Positions 1-7,716 are shown, counted from the first letter of the stretch. The stretch is 59,212 nt of DNA from Bacteroidales bacterium (GCA_017561025.1 JAFZDU010000060.1:1-59212); one strand, 5' to 3'. Translations and numbers: made by a program. The notes: a model not told the origin generated them from the sequence alone.

Positions 1-542
1 ATGTCGCGGTTGAAGAGGTACATAACGATACCGAGAGCGAACATGTTCTTTGACTTAAGCATTGACTTTCTATCCATTCCAAAGTCTTTCAAAGCTTCCA
101 TTGTGAGTGATGAGATAGGAGCCTTTATGACTTTATATTGGCTGAGAGTATCATCTGTTGTTGGGTCTGATGTGTAACCAGCTTTCTCGAGAGATTTGTC
201 AGTCAATGAATCGACGTCGAAAATGATTGTTGTACCTGGTTTTAACCAACGCATGTTAGCTTTGATAGAAGCTGGGTTCATAGCGACTAAAACATCGCAG
301 AGGTCACCTGTTGTATGTACAGGTTTATGACCGAAGTGTACTTGGAATCCAGATACGCCTGACACAGTACCTTGTGGAGGACGAATTTCTGCCGGATAGT
401 CCGGGAATGTAGCGAAATCGTTACCGGCGAATGCTGTTGAGTCTGAGAACAAATTACCAGTCAACTGCATACCGTCTCCAGAGTCACCCGCAAAGCGGAT
501 AACTACTTGTTCGAGTTCTACAACTTTTGATATTTTTGACAT
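1..542 (-). CDS. korA: 2-oxoacid:ferredoxin oxidoreductase alpha subunit, N-terminal part
   Basis: Minus-strand reading frame that starts with ATG at 540-542 and runs off the window start, so only about the first 180 residues are visible. The N-terminus MSKISKVVELEQVVIRFAGD continues with SGDGMQLTG, the signature of the gamma-type domain fused at the front of KorA-type alpha subunits. These enzymes oxidatively decarboxylate 2-oxoglutarate (or a related 2-oxoacid) to the acyl-CoA and reduce ferredoxin in the cytoplasm. The gene diverges from a small 2[4Fe-4S] ferredoxin gene at 726, a plausible electron acceptor. The exact 2-oxoacid cannot be read from this part; 2-oxoglutarate is the usual substrate of this fused form in Bacteroidales. 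Confidence 0.85.
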   Translation of the reverse strand, partial: MSKISKVVELEQVVIRFAGDSGDGMQLTGNLFSDSTAFAGNDFATFPDYPAEIRPPQGTVSGVSGFQVHFGHKPVHTTGDLCDVLVAMNPASIKANMRWLKPGTTIIFDVDSLTDKSLEKAGYTSDPTTDDTLSQYKVIKAPISSLTMEALKDFGMDRKSMLKSKNMFALGIVMYLFNRD

Positions 543-590
543 AGCAAATTATATTAAACGTATATTAATTTTGATTGTGCAAATTTTCTG

Positions 591-623
591 CAAATGTAGT
601 TATTTATTTATTTAATACGACAA
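591..623 (-). promoter_or_regulatory. Probable promoter of the oxidoreductase gene
   Basis: On the minus strand there is TACATTTG (591-598), matching the Bacteroidota -7 box TAnnTTTG. A TTG lies about 22 bases upstream (621-623). This would give a leader of roughly 45 bases. A second TAnnTTTG-like box (TATTTTTG, 621-628) overlaps the -33 position, so the true start is uncertain. Confidence 0.4.
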
Positions 624-662
624 AAATATAGCAAAAAGATTTTTATTATTTTTTCATTTTTT

Positions 663-695
663 TTGAGCTACATACCAATTATCTTTATATCTTTG
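663..695 (+). promoter_or_regulatory. Probable promoter of the ferredoxin gene
   Basis: TATCTTTG at 688-695 is a perfect Bacteroidota -7 box, with TTG at 663-665 about 22 bases upstream. Transcription would begin near 700, leaving a leader of about 25 bases before the ATG at 726. Confidence 0.6.
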
Positions 696-725
696 CAGCA
701 AATTCAAAATTAAATTAAAATAATT

Positions 726-893
726 ATGGCTTACAAAATTTTAGACAATTGTGTAGCATGCGGTACTTGCATCGACGAGTGCCCAGTTGGTGCTATTTCT
801 GAAGGCGACATCTATGTAATTGATGCTGATGCATGTGTTGGCTGCGGCTCATGTGCTGGTGCATGTCCAAACGATGCTATCGTCGAAGATTAA
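726..893 (+). CDS. 2[4Fe-4S] ferredoxin
   Basis: A 55-residue protein that begins [15 protein letters not shown] and has two CxxCxxCxxxCP motifs (residues about 9-19 and 37-48), each binding one [4Fe-4S] cubane. This is the clostridial-type low-potential ferredoxin layout, and the length is normal for the family. It acts as a soluble electron carrier in the cytoplasm. Its divergent neighbour is a ferredoxin-dependent 2-oxoacid oxidoreductase, which is a likely electron donor. It has its own promoter and a strong terminator, so it is a monocistronic gene. The C-terminus is acidic (AIVED), as is common in this family. Confidence 0.95.
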   Translation: MAYKILDNCVACGTCIDECPVGAISEGDIYVIDADACVGCGSCAGACPNDAIVED

Positions 894-920
894 GAATTAA
901 AATTTTATTCGTTAAAAGGG

Positions 921-954
921 AAAAAAGCTCGACAGAATCTGCCGAGCTTTTTTT
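921..954. terminator. Bidirectional intrinsic terminator
   Basis: AAAAAAGCTCG at 921-931 pairs with CGAGCTTTTTT at 943-953, and an inner CAG/CTG stem extends the hairpin. T runs occur on both strands. It can end both the ferredoxin gene (plus) and the MarR gene (minus), which converge here. Confidence 0.85.
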
Positions 955-993
955 AATGCATAATTTGGTTTTATGACAATTATGCATTATAAA

Positions 994-1428
994 TTACATT
1001 TGAGAGTCTATATTCTCTTTAATCTGATTCATCACCTTATCTAAGGCCATCAGGTCTTCTTCCTTTATATTATTCAAGACGTTTCTCATCATACCAATAG
1101 CGACTTCTGTGGTTCTTGCCTTAAGTTTCATTCCTTCTTCAGAAACTACTATATTGTTGACTCGACGGTCTTCCTTGTTGACTTGTCTGTAAACAAGTCC
1201 TTTCTTCTCCAAAGAATCGATGAACTTAGTAACCGAGTTCTTGTCCTTTTGGATTATGTCGGCAATGGCTTGCTGCGACAAGACTTCCGCATCCCATAGA
1301 ATATCCATCACAAGATATTGTTCAGGAGTGAGATTGATATCATTACGATTGAGTTCTTTGGCAAAATATTTTATCAAAGAACAATTGACGATGTTAATGT
1401 AAACTGCAATTTTTTTTATTAAAAGCAT
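994..1428 (-). CDS. MarR family transcriptional regulator
   Basis: A 144-residue protein with a winged-helix MarR fold. The segment LTPEQYLVMDILWDAEVLSQ leads into the recognition helix QQAIADIIQKDKNSVTKFID, followed by the wing (VYRQVNKEDRRVNNIVVSEE) and a C-terminal dimerisation helix. MarR proteins are usually dimeric repressors released by a small ligand. The gene starts only 3 bases after the stop of the SDR gene, so it is the last gene of the alpha-oxoamine synthase-SDR-MarR operon. It may regulate that operon or the divergent SDR-VOC pair. The ligand is unknown. Confidence 0.85.
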   Translation of the reverse strand: MLLIKKIAVYINIVNCSLIKYFAKELNRNDINLTPEQYLVMDILWDAEVLSQQAIADIIQKDKNSVTKFIDSLEKKGLVYRQVNKEDRRVNNIVVSEEGMKLKARTTEVAIGMMRNVLNNIKEEDLMALDKVMNQIKENIDSQM

Positions 1429-1431
1429 AAC

Positions 1432-2268
1432 TTATTGTTTTTTAAGCGGGCTATCGGGTTCGTTAGCCATCATTCTATATTCAACTTTATCTGTCACTCT
1501 CGGCATGTTTCTGCTTGCAAAAAGAGTCGCTTTTCCAAGCGGTGTCAGCACCATCTGCGCTCTTCTTCGCGCAATGCCTCTAGCCAAAATCCGTGCCACT
1601 CTTTCCGCTGACATCATTTTGTCTTCATTACGAGGAGTTTCTCCTTGCTGACTGCCATCAGCTGTAAGCGCAACATTACGGATATTGGATGTGGTGAATC
1701 CAGGAGCAAACAACATGACATGCAAGTCGTCATACAAATGTTCTATCCTCAAGGTCTCAAGAAAGCCCCTAACAGCGAACTTGGAAGCAGAATATGCAGT
1801 GCGCGCCGGCAAACCCACAAAACCTGCAGTGGAAATGACACCCACCACACTGCCCTTGCTTTCCAGTAAATAAGGCAAGGCATATTTTGTACAATATACC
1901 GTTCCCCAGAAATTAGTGTCCATCAGCGACTTCATCACCTTCAGATCCATATCCTTGAAGACTGCCCTCATAGAAATGCCTGCATTGTTGACCAGCACAT
2001 CTATCTTACCAAATTTCTCAATAGTCTTCTCGACAAGATTCTTGCAATCCTCTTCTTTTGTAACATCAGTCTTTATACACAGAAACTGCTGGCAGGTTGA
2101 TGTTGACTGCTGAACTAATCCTTCTGTTATTTTTTCGAGCTTTTCAATAGAACGCGCAGCAAGAACCACATTGGCTCCTAATGCCGCAAAATGATTGACA
2201 GAAGCCAACCCGATTCCCGAGCTGGCTCCTGTCACTATAACAACTTTGCCTTTATAGAAATTAGTCAT
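1432..2268 (-). CDS. SDR family oxidoreductase (ketosphinganine reductase-like)
   Basis: Classical short-chain dehydrogenase of 278 residues. The cofactor motif TGASSGIG is at residues 13-20, NNAGIS is present in the middle, and the catalytic Ser/Tyr-x3-Lys lies in STAGFVGLPARTAYSASK. The ATG at 2266-2268 is chosen because MTNFYKGKVVIVTGASSGIG gives the standard SDR N-terminus; a longer frame would overlap the upstream synthase gene. It starts 13 bases after that synthase, so the two are co-transcribed. Alpha-oxoamine synthases make 3-keto lipid bases, and an SDR of this DHRS7/KDSR-like type would be a fitting 3-keto reductase. That role is inferred from context; the substrate cannot be read from the sequence. 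Confidence 0.8.
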   Translation of the reverse strand: MTNFYKGKVVIVTGASSGIGLASVNHFAALGANVVLAARSIEKLEKITEGLVQQSTSTCQQFLCIKTDVTKEEDCKNLVEKTIEKFGKIDVLVNNAGISMRAVFKDMDLKVMKSLMDTNFWGTVYCTKYALPYLLESKGSVVGVISTAGFVGLPARTAYSASKFAVRGFLETLRIEHLYDDLHVMLFAPGFTTSNIRNVALTADGSQQGETPRNEDKMMSAERVARILARGIARRRAQMVLTPLGKATLFASRNMPRVTDKVEYRMMANEPDSPLKKQ

Positions 2269-2281
2269 ATTAATAATGTGT

Positions 2282-3541
2282 TTACCAGATAGCCATATTC
2301 GGCATCTCGTCAGAGTCGTACTTACCTTCAGCAAGCTTTCTCTTGACATCGGCAAACGCATTTAATGTGTAGTTGACATCTTCCAGTGTATGTGCAGCTG
2401 TCGGGATAATTCTGAAGATAATCATACCTCTTGGAATAACCGGATATGTAACAATAGAACAGAAAATCTTGTAATTTGTTCTAAGGTCCTTAGCAATTTG
2501 TGCTGCTTGCTCTTCATTACCTGGCAAGAAGATCGGTGTCACACATGCTTCGGCTGGTCCGATTTCGAAACCTAAGTTACGGAAGCCGTCCTGCAAAGCG
2601 CGTGTCACTGTCCACAATTTCTTACGTAACTCATCGCCTTCTGCACTTCTGATGATTTCGAGACGTTTCAAGCAGCCTTCAACGATTGGCATTGGCAATG
2701 ACTTAGCATACATTTGTGAACGCATGTTATAACGTAAATAATCAATAACATATTTAGGACCTGCAACGAAACCGCCTATTGTAGCCATCGACTTAGCATA
2801 AGCACCTATATAAAGATCGATTTCGTCCATGACGCCGAAATGTTCTGAAGTACCGCGACCTGTTGGTCCCATAACGCCGAAACCATGAGCGTCGTCGATG
2901 AGAATACGGAATTTATATTTCTTCTTTAATTCAACAATCTGATCCAAGATACCGAGAGCGCCTGTCATGCCGAACACACCTTCTGTGATGAGCAAGATAC
3001 CGCCGCCAGTCTTCTCGACTATTTCTGTAGCCCTCTTGAGAGCGTTTTCGCAACTTACAATATCATTATGTTTGAAATGGAATGATTGTCCGAGGTGGAG
3101 ACGTTTGCCGTCGATGAGGCATGCATGTGACTCAGAGTCGAATACGATAACGTCGTGACGTGTTGTCAATGCATCTATTGTTGAAACTATGCCTTGGTAG
3201 CCGAAATTGAATTCGTAGGCTGCTTCTTTTCTTTCGAAGTCTGCGAGTTCTTGTTCGAGACGTTCGTGAAGACGAGTATTGCCGCTCATCATACGAGCGC
3301 CCATTGGATACGCCATGCCCCAACGTGCTGCAGCTTCAGCATCAACCTTTCTGATTTCAGGATGGTTAGCCAAACCGAGATAGTTGTTCAAACTCCAGTT
3401 CAAGACGTCAACGCCATTGAAACGCATGTGAGGTCCCAACTCACCTTCTAATCTTGGGAAAACAAAATAACCGTGTGCACGGTCTCTGTATTGACCTATT
3501 GGACCGCCTGAGTCCTTCGCTATTCTTTCAAAAATTTCCAT
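2282..3541 (-). CDS. Alpha-oxoamine synthase (serine palmitoyltransferase / cysteate acyltransferase-like)
   Basis: A 419-residue fold-type I PLP enzyme of the alpha-oxoamine synthase family (which includes KBL, BioF, ALAS and SPT). Visible features are the PLP-stacking His in DSESHA (His139), LIDDAHGFG (Asp217 region), and the Schiff-base lysine Lys250 in IGAYAKSMATIGGFVAG. The family condenses an amino acid with an acyl thioester and releases CO2. The tail differs from housekeeping KBL: the glycine-rich motif is SMATIGGF, and the N-terminus HGYFVFPRLEGE matches the Bacteroidota lipid-base synthase group. Serine (sphingoid base) and cysteate (capnine, sulfonolipid) are both possible substrates. 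It heads an operon with an SDR and MarR and diverges from an SDR-VOC pair. Automatic pipelines often label such proteins 2-amino-3-ketobutyrate CoA ligase. Confidence 0.8.
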   Translation of the reverse strand: MEIFERIAKDSGGPIGQYRDRAHGYFVFPRLEGELGPHMRFNGVDVLNWSLNNYLGLANHPEIRKVDAEAAARWGMAYPMGARMMSGNTRLHERLEQELADFERKEAAYEFNFGYQGIVSTIDALTTRHDVIVFDSESHACLIDGKRLHLGQSFHFKHNDIVSCENALKRATEIVEKTGGGILLITEGVFGMTGALGILDQIVELKKKYKFRILIDDAHGFGVMGPTGRGTSEHFGVMDEIDLYIGAYAKSMATIGGFVAGPKYVIDYLRYNMRSQMYAKSLPMPIVEGCLKRLEIIRSAEGDELRKKLWTVTRALQDGFRNLGFEIGPAEACVTPIFLPGNEEQAAQIAKDLRTNYKIFCSIVTYPVIPRGMIIFRIIPTAAHTLEDVNYTLNAFADVKRKLAEGKYDSDEMPNMAIW

Positions 3542-3579
3542 TTTGTTCTTAGTTAAATTAGATTTTCATTTTAGCTGTG

Positions 3580-3610
3580 CAAAAATAGTAAATATATTTA
3601 CTTTACCAAA
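3580..3610 (-). promoter_or_regulatory. Promoter of the synthase-SDR-MarR operon
   Basis: Minus-strand TATTTTTG (3580-3587) is a good -7 box, with a TTTG (3607-3610) 19 bases upstream. The predicted leader is about 34 bases. Confidence 0.6.
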
Positions 3611-3662
3611 TCGATTTAATAAAATATTTTATCATTTTTATAAAGTCTCTTGAAAATTATTT

Positions 3663-3670
3663 TAAATTTG
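3663..3670 (+). promoter_or_regulatory. Possible -7 box of the SDR-VOC operon
   Basis: TAAATTTG fits TAnnTTTG and lies 84 bases before the SDR start. No well-spaced TTG is seen upstream. The leader contains short tandem words (GTTGTC / GACTGTTGACTGTTGTCC, 3712-3739). Confidence 0.4.
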
Positions 3671-3753
3671 CGCCACATAAAAAAAGACAACACACAATAT
3701 GATCAAATACTGTTGTCATCTGACTGTTGACTGTTGTCCTTAATAAATATATT

Positions 3754-4545
3754 ATGATAAACTTCAAAGACAAATATGCTCTCGTAACAGGCGCCAGTTC
3801 CGGTATTGGCGCTGCTATTGCCAAACAGCTTTCCAAAGAAGGCTGCAACTTATTCATTACTGGACTTGACAAGGAACAACTAGAAGAGACAAAGAAATCA
3901 TGTGAGGCGCATGGCGTCAAAGTATTTGCAAAAGAAAGTAACTTCGGAGAATTTGCTAGCATAGACGATTTTGTTCATTTTGTCAAATCACATAACACTA
4001 ATATTGACCTTTTTGTTTTAAATGCGGGCATCTCTCAACGCGCCAAAGCCTTTGAAACAGATTTCGAGACCGACCAGAAGATAATGCAGATAAACTACTG
4101 GAGTGCGGTATATCTCATCAAGCAATTTAAAGATGAGATTGTCAACTCTAAACATACCAGCATCTCTGTCACCACATCGCTTGCCGGATTATTCGGATTC
4201 CCATTAAGGACATCTTATTGTTCATCAAAACATGCTCTTTTCGGTTTCTTCGAATCTATGGATCTGGAATACGACAATATCAGTGTCACTTTCCTCATCC
4301 CAGGAAGAATCAACACCAACATCAGCAAAAGCGCTCTTCTTGGCGATGGACAACGTTACGACAAGATGGATCCAGGTCAGGCCAAAGGCCTCGACGTCGA
4401 CAAGGCTGCCAAGATTGCTGTAAAAGCTATCAAGAAAAAGAAACACAGAAAACTCATTGGAAAATACGAGCTGCTCATGGCACATATTAATAGGTATCTT
4501 CCAAGTCTTTATTACATACTATCAAAACATATTTCACCAACTTAA
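3754..4545 (+). CDS. SDR family oxidoreductase
   Basis: A 263-residue short-chain dehydrogenase with TGASSGIG at residues 12-19, NAGISQRA in the middle and the catalytic Tyr-x3-Lys in SYCSSK. The start MINFKDKYALVTGASSGIG at 3754 is preferred to an in-frame upstream codon because it gives the normal SDR N-terminus. The C-terminal part is lysine-rich (VKAIKKKKHRK) and ends with a hydrophobic segment (RYLPSLYYILSKHI), suggesting membrane association as in KDSR/DHRS7-like lipid reductases. It is about as long as the SDR encoded across the divergent promoter region and shares NAGIS-RA with it. It is followed after 11 bases by a VOC gene, so the two form an operon. Its substrate is unknown; a lipid-base ketone is an inference. 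Confidence 0.8.
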   Translation: MINFKDKYALVTGASSGIGAAIAKQLSKEGCNLFITGLDKEQLEETKKSCEAHGVKVFAKESNFGEFASIDDFVHFVKSHNTNIDLFVLNAGISQRAKAFETDFETDQKIMQINYWSAVYLIKQFKDEIVNSKHTSISVTTSLAGLFGFPLRTSYCSSKHALFGFFESMDLEYDNISVTFLIPGRINTNISKSALLGDGQRYDKMDPGQAKGLDVDKAAKIAVKAIKKKKHRKLIGKYELLMAHINRYLPSLYYILSKHISPT

Positions 4546-4556
4546 TTTAATCAGAC

Positions 4557-5642
4557 ATGAAAGAAAAAGTTATATGCGGAATTCAACAAGTCGGCATCGG
4601 CGTTGAAGAATTATTAGAACCATGGAAATGGTATAACAAAGTTATGGGCTTCGAGATGAAGATCTTCGACGACGAAGGCGTTGCGGAACGTATGCTTCCT
4701 TACACTGGCGGCAAACCACAACCAAGACGCGCAGTCCTGGCGTTCAACCCTCGCGGAGGCGGCGGCTTCGAAGTGTGGCAGCCTAAAGGCAGAAAAGTGA
4801 AATACCCAGAACGTCCACTCATGCTCGGCGACTACGGCATCAACATCTGCAAGTTAAAAGCGAAAGACGTTGAGAAATCATACGCTCATCTCAAGTCAAA
4901 CGGAGCGACTATGCTCAGCGAAGTATGTACCTCTCCTTTCGGATTCAAACACTTCTATTTCAAAGACCCATGGAACAACATCTTCGAAGTGGAGCAAAAC
5001 GACTATGCTTTCATCGATGATAATAAAATAACAAACGGAGGTGTCAACGGAGTATGCATCGGCGTGAAAGACATGGAGAAATCCATAGAATTTTACGGCA
5101 AGTTATTGGATTACGACACAATAGTAGGTGATGTAACAGGCACTTTCGACGAGTTAGGAAACATCAATGGCGGCAATGATGAATTCCGCCGCGTGATGCT
5201 TAAACGCTCCAAACCGATTCAAGGTCCTCTCTCCGACATGATGGGCGACTCTCATATTGAATTGATTCAATGTACGGACGCGATTAATCGCGTCCGTACA
5301 GGAACATTAGAGAACAGATTCTGGGGCGACCCTGGTTACATCCACTTATGCTTCGACGTACGTAACATGGAATGTATCAAGGATGCTGCCGAGGCATTAG
5401 GACATCCTTTCGTATGCGACGGCGGCCGCGACTTCGACATGGGAGATGCAAACGGACACTTCACCTACGTGGAAGATCCTAACGGCACTTTGATAGAATT
5501 CGTCGAGACATTCAAGGTTCCTGTCATGAAAAAATTCGGCATTTATCTCAACCTAGGAAACAGAGACGACTATAAACCATTACCTAAATTCATGACAAAA
5601 GCGATGAGATTCAGCAAGATTAGTCCGGATAAGATTAAATAA
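4557..5642 (+). CDS. Two-domain VOC (glyoxalase/extradiol dioxygenase fold) protein
   Basis: A 361-residue protein with two vicinal-oxygen-chelate domains. Domain 1 runs from about 5 to 155 (ICGIQQVGIGVEELLEPWKW to FKDPWNNIFEVEQ). Domain 2 runs from about 160 to 325 (GVNGVCIGVKDMEKSIEFYG to EDPNGTLIEFVET). Candidate metal ligands in domain 2 are the His of YIHLCFDV and the Glu of IEFVET; the expected N-terminal His of each domain is Gln or Asn-like, so metal binding may rest on one site. VOC enzymes include lyases, isomerases and dioxygenases; the reaction here is unknown. It is co-transcribed with the SDR 11 bases upstream. A perfect 30-bp palindrome (5271-5300) lies within its coding sequence between IELIQ and ENRFWGD. 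Confidence 0.8.
   Translation: MKEKVICGIQQVGIGVEELLEPWKWYNKVMGFEMKIFDDEGVAERMLPYTGGKPQPRRAVLAFNPRGGGGFEVWQPKGRKVKYPERPLMLGDYGINICKLKAKDVEKSYAHLKSNGATMLSEVCTSPFGFKHFYFKDPWNNIFEVEQNDYAFIDDNKITNGGVNGVCIGVKDMEKSIEFYGKLLDYDTIVGDVTGTFDELGNINGGNDEFRRVMLKRSKPIQGPLSDMMGDSHIELIQCTDAINRVRTGTLENRFWGDPGYIHLCFDVRNMECIKDAAEALGHPFVCDGGRDFDMGDANGHFTYVEDPNGTLIEFVETFKVPVMKKFGIYLNLGNRDDYKPLPKFMTKAMRFSKISPDKIK
5271..5300. repeat. Perfect 30-bp palindrome inside the VOC gene
   Basis: The 15-base arm TGTACGGACGCGATT is followed at once by its exact reverse complement AATCGCGTCCGTACA. It stays in frame and encodes roughly CTDAINRVRT in the VOC protein. The ends and the GACGCG/CGCGTC core resemble the GTAGAGACG palindromes seen in the intergenic region at 43.3-44.4 kb. 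Confidence 0.9.
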
Positions 5643-5667
5643 CATTAAGGCTTTTGAACTAAAATAT

Positions 5668-5701
5668 AAACGGTGCCTTCGACAAGCTCAGACACCGTTT
5701 T
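5668..5701 (+). terminator. Intrinsic terminator after the VOC gene
   Basis: AAACGGTG (5668-5675) pairs with CACCGTTT (5693-5700), followed by a short T-rich stretch. The loop contains CTTCGACAAGCTCAG, itself with potential to pair. Confidence 0.6.
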
Positions 5702-5825
5702 ATCTCCGCAAATAACTCATATCCACAAGTATTTTTTAAAACACCACTTCATTACTCCATCACCACATCACCACAATAAAATCCCATCTCTAGCGTTTCA
5801 TCAAAAAACTTGTGGACTTGTTGTC

Positions 5826-6416
5826 ATGTTATCTAAAAAAATGAAACGTCTTATCATAATCGGATTTATCTTTTTATGTTGTCTTTCCTCGAAGGCACAG
5901 AACAAATATTTCCCGATAAAAGGAAGTATCATTTCTGCCGACAGTCTCACTCCTATTCCCAATGCTCATATTTTAAGTATGTTATCTTATTATGGCACTA
6001 TATCCGACATCAATGGAAATTTCTCCATGTTGACAAGAGAGACCGATAGTCTGAGAATCAGCAGCATTGGTTTTTTAACACAATATATTTATTTAAAACA
6101 CGACAGCATTGACGCCAATAATTTCAACATCGTCATGCAAAGAGACACCGTGATATTGGAAGAAATTGAGGTGTTTCCTTATCTTAATTATCAAACTGTA
6201 AAGGAAATCATCAGTAAGATTCCTGTAGAGAAACCTATGACAATAAAAGGTGTCAATGAAAACATCGAAAGTGTTTTATATCTGAAGCCAAAGAAGACTC
6301 CTGACGACAAAGGAATCTTAAGTCCTGTTCAGACTTTATACAATCGTTTCAACAAAAAGGAACGACTCAAAAGAAAATTAGAGAAAAACAGAAAGAAATA
6401 TTCAAAGCAAGAATAA
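5826..6416 (+). CDS. Secreted protein with carboxypeptidase-regulatory-like domain
   Basis: About 196 residues. MLSKKMKRLIIIGFIFLCCL followed by SSKAQ looks like a signal peptide; an alternative ATG at 5841 would remove five residues and keep it. Residues about 25-115 form a CarboxypepD_reg-like beta-sandwich (IKGSIISADSLTPIPNAHIL, then GTISDINGNFSM and LRISSIGF), the module used in TonB-dependent receptors and other Bacteroidota envelope proteins. The C-terminus is very basic (NKKERLKRKLEKNRKKYSKQ). Short stand-alone proteins of this kind are common in Bacteroidota and their function is not known. It follows the VOC operon but sits after a terminator-like hairpin, so it is probably a separate unit. 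Confidence 0.7.
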   Translation: MLSKKMKRLIIIGFIFLCCLSSKAQNKYFPIKGSIISADSLTPIPNAHILSMLSYYGTISDINGNFSMLTRETDSLRISSIGFLTQYIYLKHDSIDANNFNIVMQRDTVILEEIEVFPYLNYQTVKEIISKIPVEKPMTIKGVNENIESVLYLKPKKTPDDKGILSPVQTLYNRFNKKERLKRKLEKNRKKYSKQE

Positions 6417-6498
6417 GTATTCTCCACGTATAACACGTATTTTATTGCTATTAAAATTCTGAAGTTTTGAGATTTTGAGATTTTGAGATTCTTTAATA

Positions 6499-6538
6499 AA
6501 AAAAAGCCCAAAGATCTTTCAACCTTTGGACTTTTTCC
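6499..6538 (-). terminator. Intrinsic terminator of the bamA-ompH block
   Basis: AAAAAGCCCAAAG (6501-6513) pairs with CTTTGGACTTTTT (6524-6536) with one mismatch. On the minus strand it is followed by a T run, so it ends the ompH genes. It could also stop the converging plus-strand gene. Confidence 0.7.
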
Positions 6539-6556
6539 TTTATACTTCAAATCTGA

Positions 6557-7072
6557 TTATAATCCTAATTTTGTTTTAACATCAGATGTGATGTCGATTG
6601 CATTATCGCCGATATATACAACTGCGCCAGCTGCTTTGTCGATGATATATGTAAAACCTTTTTCTTTACCAACTGCGTTAACAGCATTTTGAACTTTCTC
6701 GATAAGAGGAGTGATAAGTTCTATTTGTTTGTTTTGCAATGCCAAGTCAGCGCTTCCTTGGAATTCTTGAATTCTTGTTTCGAGGTCAATTATTTCCTTT
6801 TCTTTTGATTGACGGATCAAGTTTGACATTGTAGCCTGGTTTGCTTGATAGTCTTGAAGTTTGTTTTGGTACTCTGATGCCATTGCTTGCAATTCAGTTT
6901 GTAATTCAGCAGCGTAAGCTTGAAGATCTTGTTCAACTTTAGCTCTTTCTGGCATGATTTCCATGATAGCACCTGAATCAACGTGACCGATTTTTAAAGA
7001 TTGAGCATTAACCCCATAGCCGATACCCATTGTTAATACAACAGCGAAAAATAATTTAACTAATTTTTTCAT
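6557..7072 (-). CDS. OmpH/Skp family periplasmic chaperone (second copy)
   Basis: A 171-residue OmpH-type protein. A signal peptide (MKKLVKLFFAVVLTMGIGYG, then VNAQS) is followed by KIGHVDSGAIMEIMPE, the conserved N-terminal strand of Skp-like chaperones. Next come a long charged coiled-coil arm (about 45-120; EKEIIDLETRIQEFQGSADL) and a C-terminal strand (FTYIIDKAAGAVVYIG). Skp trimers hold unfolded outer-membrane proteins in the periplasm for delivery to BamA. It is the last gene of the bamA block, with its own promoter in the 71-base gap before it. Paired ompH genes after bamA are typical of Bacteroidota. Confidence 0.9.
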   Translation of the reverse strand: MKKLVKLFFAVVLTMGIGYGVNAQSLKIGHVDSGAIMEIMPERAKVEQDLQAYAAELQTELQAMASEYQNKLQDYQANQATMSNLIRQSKEKEIIDLETRIQEFQGSADLALQNKQIELITPLIEKVQNAVNAVGKEKGFTYIIDKAAGAVVYIGDNAIDITSDVKTKLGL

Positions 7073-7106
7073 TTCTATAATTTTTTATTGTTCTAATTTT
7101 CTTGCG

Positions 7107-7137
7107 CAAAGATACACAATTTCACTTTACCTTACAA
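7107..7137 (-). promoter_or_regulatory. Promoter of the second ompH gene
   Basis: Minus-strand TATCTTTG (7107-7114) with TTG (7135-7137) 20 bases upstream. This is a textbook Bacteroidota promoter lying between the two ompH genes, so the second chaperone can be expressed independently of bamA. Confidence 0.7.
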
Positions 7138-7143
7138 ATAATA

Positions 7144-7716
7144 TTATTTGCCGTCTCTTTTTCTGTCTTCGCGGCGTACTGTCTGCATTACATTGCCGAT
7201 TTCATCGAGCACATCATCGCTGATATCATTTTTATCGCTGCAATAAAGCATTGTTGTTCCTGATGCCTTATCGAAGACGAAAGCGTAATTTTTAGTAAGA
7301 GCCAGTTGATTTATTGCGTTGTAAACTTTTTCTTGTATTGGTTGAATTAGTTCAGCTCTTTTTGTATACAGCTCGCCTTCTGGTCCGTAGTATTGCATTC
7401 TTAAAGCTTCAGCTTCTTGACGTTTTGCTGTGATAGCTTCTTTTTTCTTTCTCTTTTGGTCTTCTGAGAGAAGCACTGATTCAGCCTGATATTCTCTATC
7501 CAATTCTTGTGCTTCTTGGAACAAAGCTGTAATTTCCTTTTCCCATTGCTTTGAAAGTTGGTTTATTTCTTCTTGAGCATCTGAATATTCTGGAATATTT
7601 GCTAAGATATAGTCAGAATCAACATAAGCGATTTTCTGATTCTGTTGTGCATTAACGGCCGTCATTCCCAAGAGGAACATCACAGCGAATAATAAAATAG
7701 ATTTTCTTGTTTTCAT
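7144..7716 (-). CDS. OmpH/Skp family periplasmic chaperone (first copy)
   Basis: A 190-residue OmpH family protein with a signal peptide (MKTRKSILLFAVMFLLGMTA, cut near VNAQ). The conserved strand KIAYVDSDYILANIPEY is followed by a long coiled-coil tentacle (EEINQLSKQWEKEITALFQE onwards to about residue 125) and a C-terminal strand NYAFVFDKASGTTMLYC. It should act as a holdase for outer-membrane proteins on their way to BamA. It lies 61 bases after bamA in the same direction. Compared with the downstream copy, the coiled coil is slightly longer and the C-terminal tail more basic (RREDRKRDGK). Confidence 0.9.
   Translation of the reverse strand: MKTRKSILLFAVMFLLGMTAVNAQQNQKIAYVDSDYILANIPEYSDAQEEINQLSKQWEKEITALFQEAQELDREYQAESVLLSEDQKRKKKEAITAKRQEAEALRMQYYGPEGELYTKRAELIQPIQEKVYNAINQLALTKNYAFVFDKASGTTMLYCSDKNDISDDVLDEIGNVMQTVRREDRKRDGK

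Noticed and set aside
2282-3541. Housekeeping 2-amino-3-ketobutyrate CoA ligase (threonine breakdown)
   Set aside because: No threonine dehydrogenase lies beside it, the N-terminal and lysine-region motifs fit the lipid-base synthase group better, and the neighbours are SDRs and a VOC protein. It cannot be fully excluded without a tree.
5673-5825. An N-terminal extension of the carboxypeptidase-regulatory-like protein
   Set aside because: The upstream in-frame codons overlap a terminator hairpin and would bury the signal peptide about 50 residues inside the protein.
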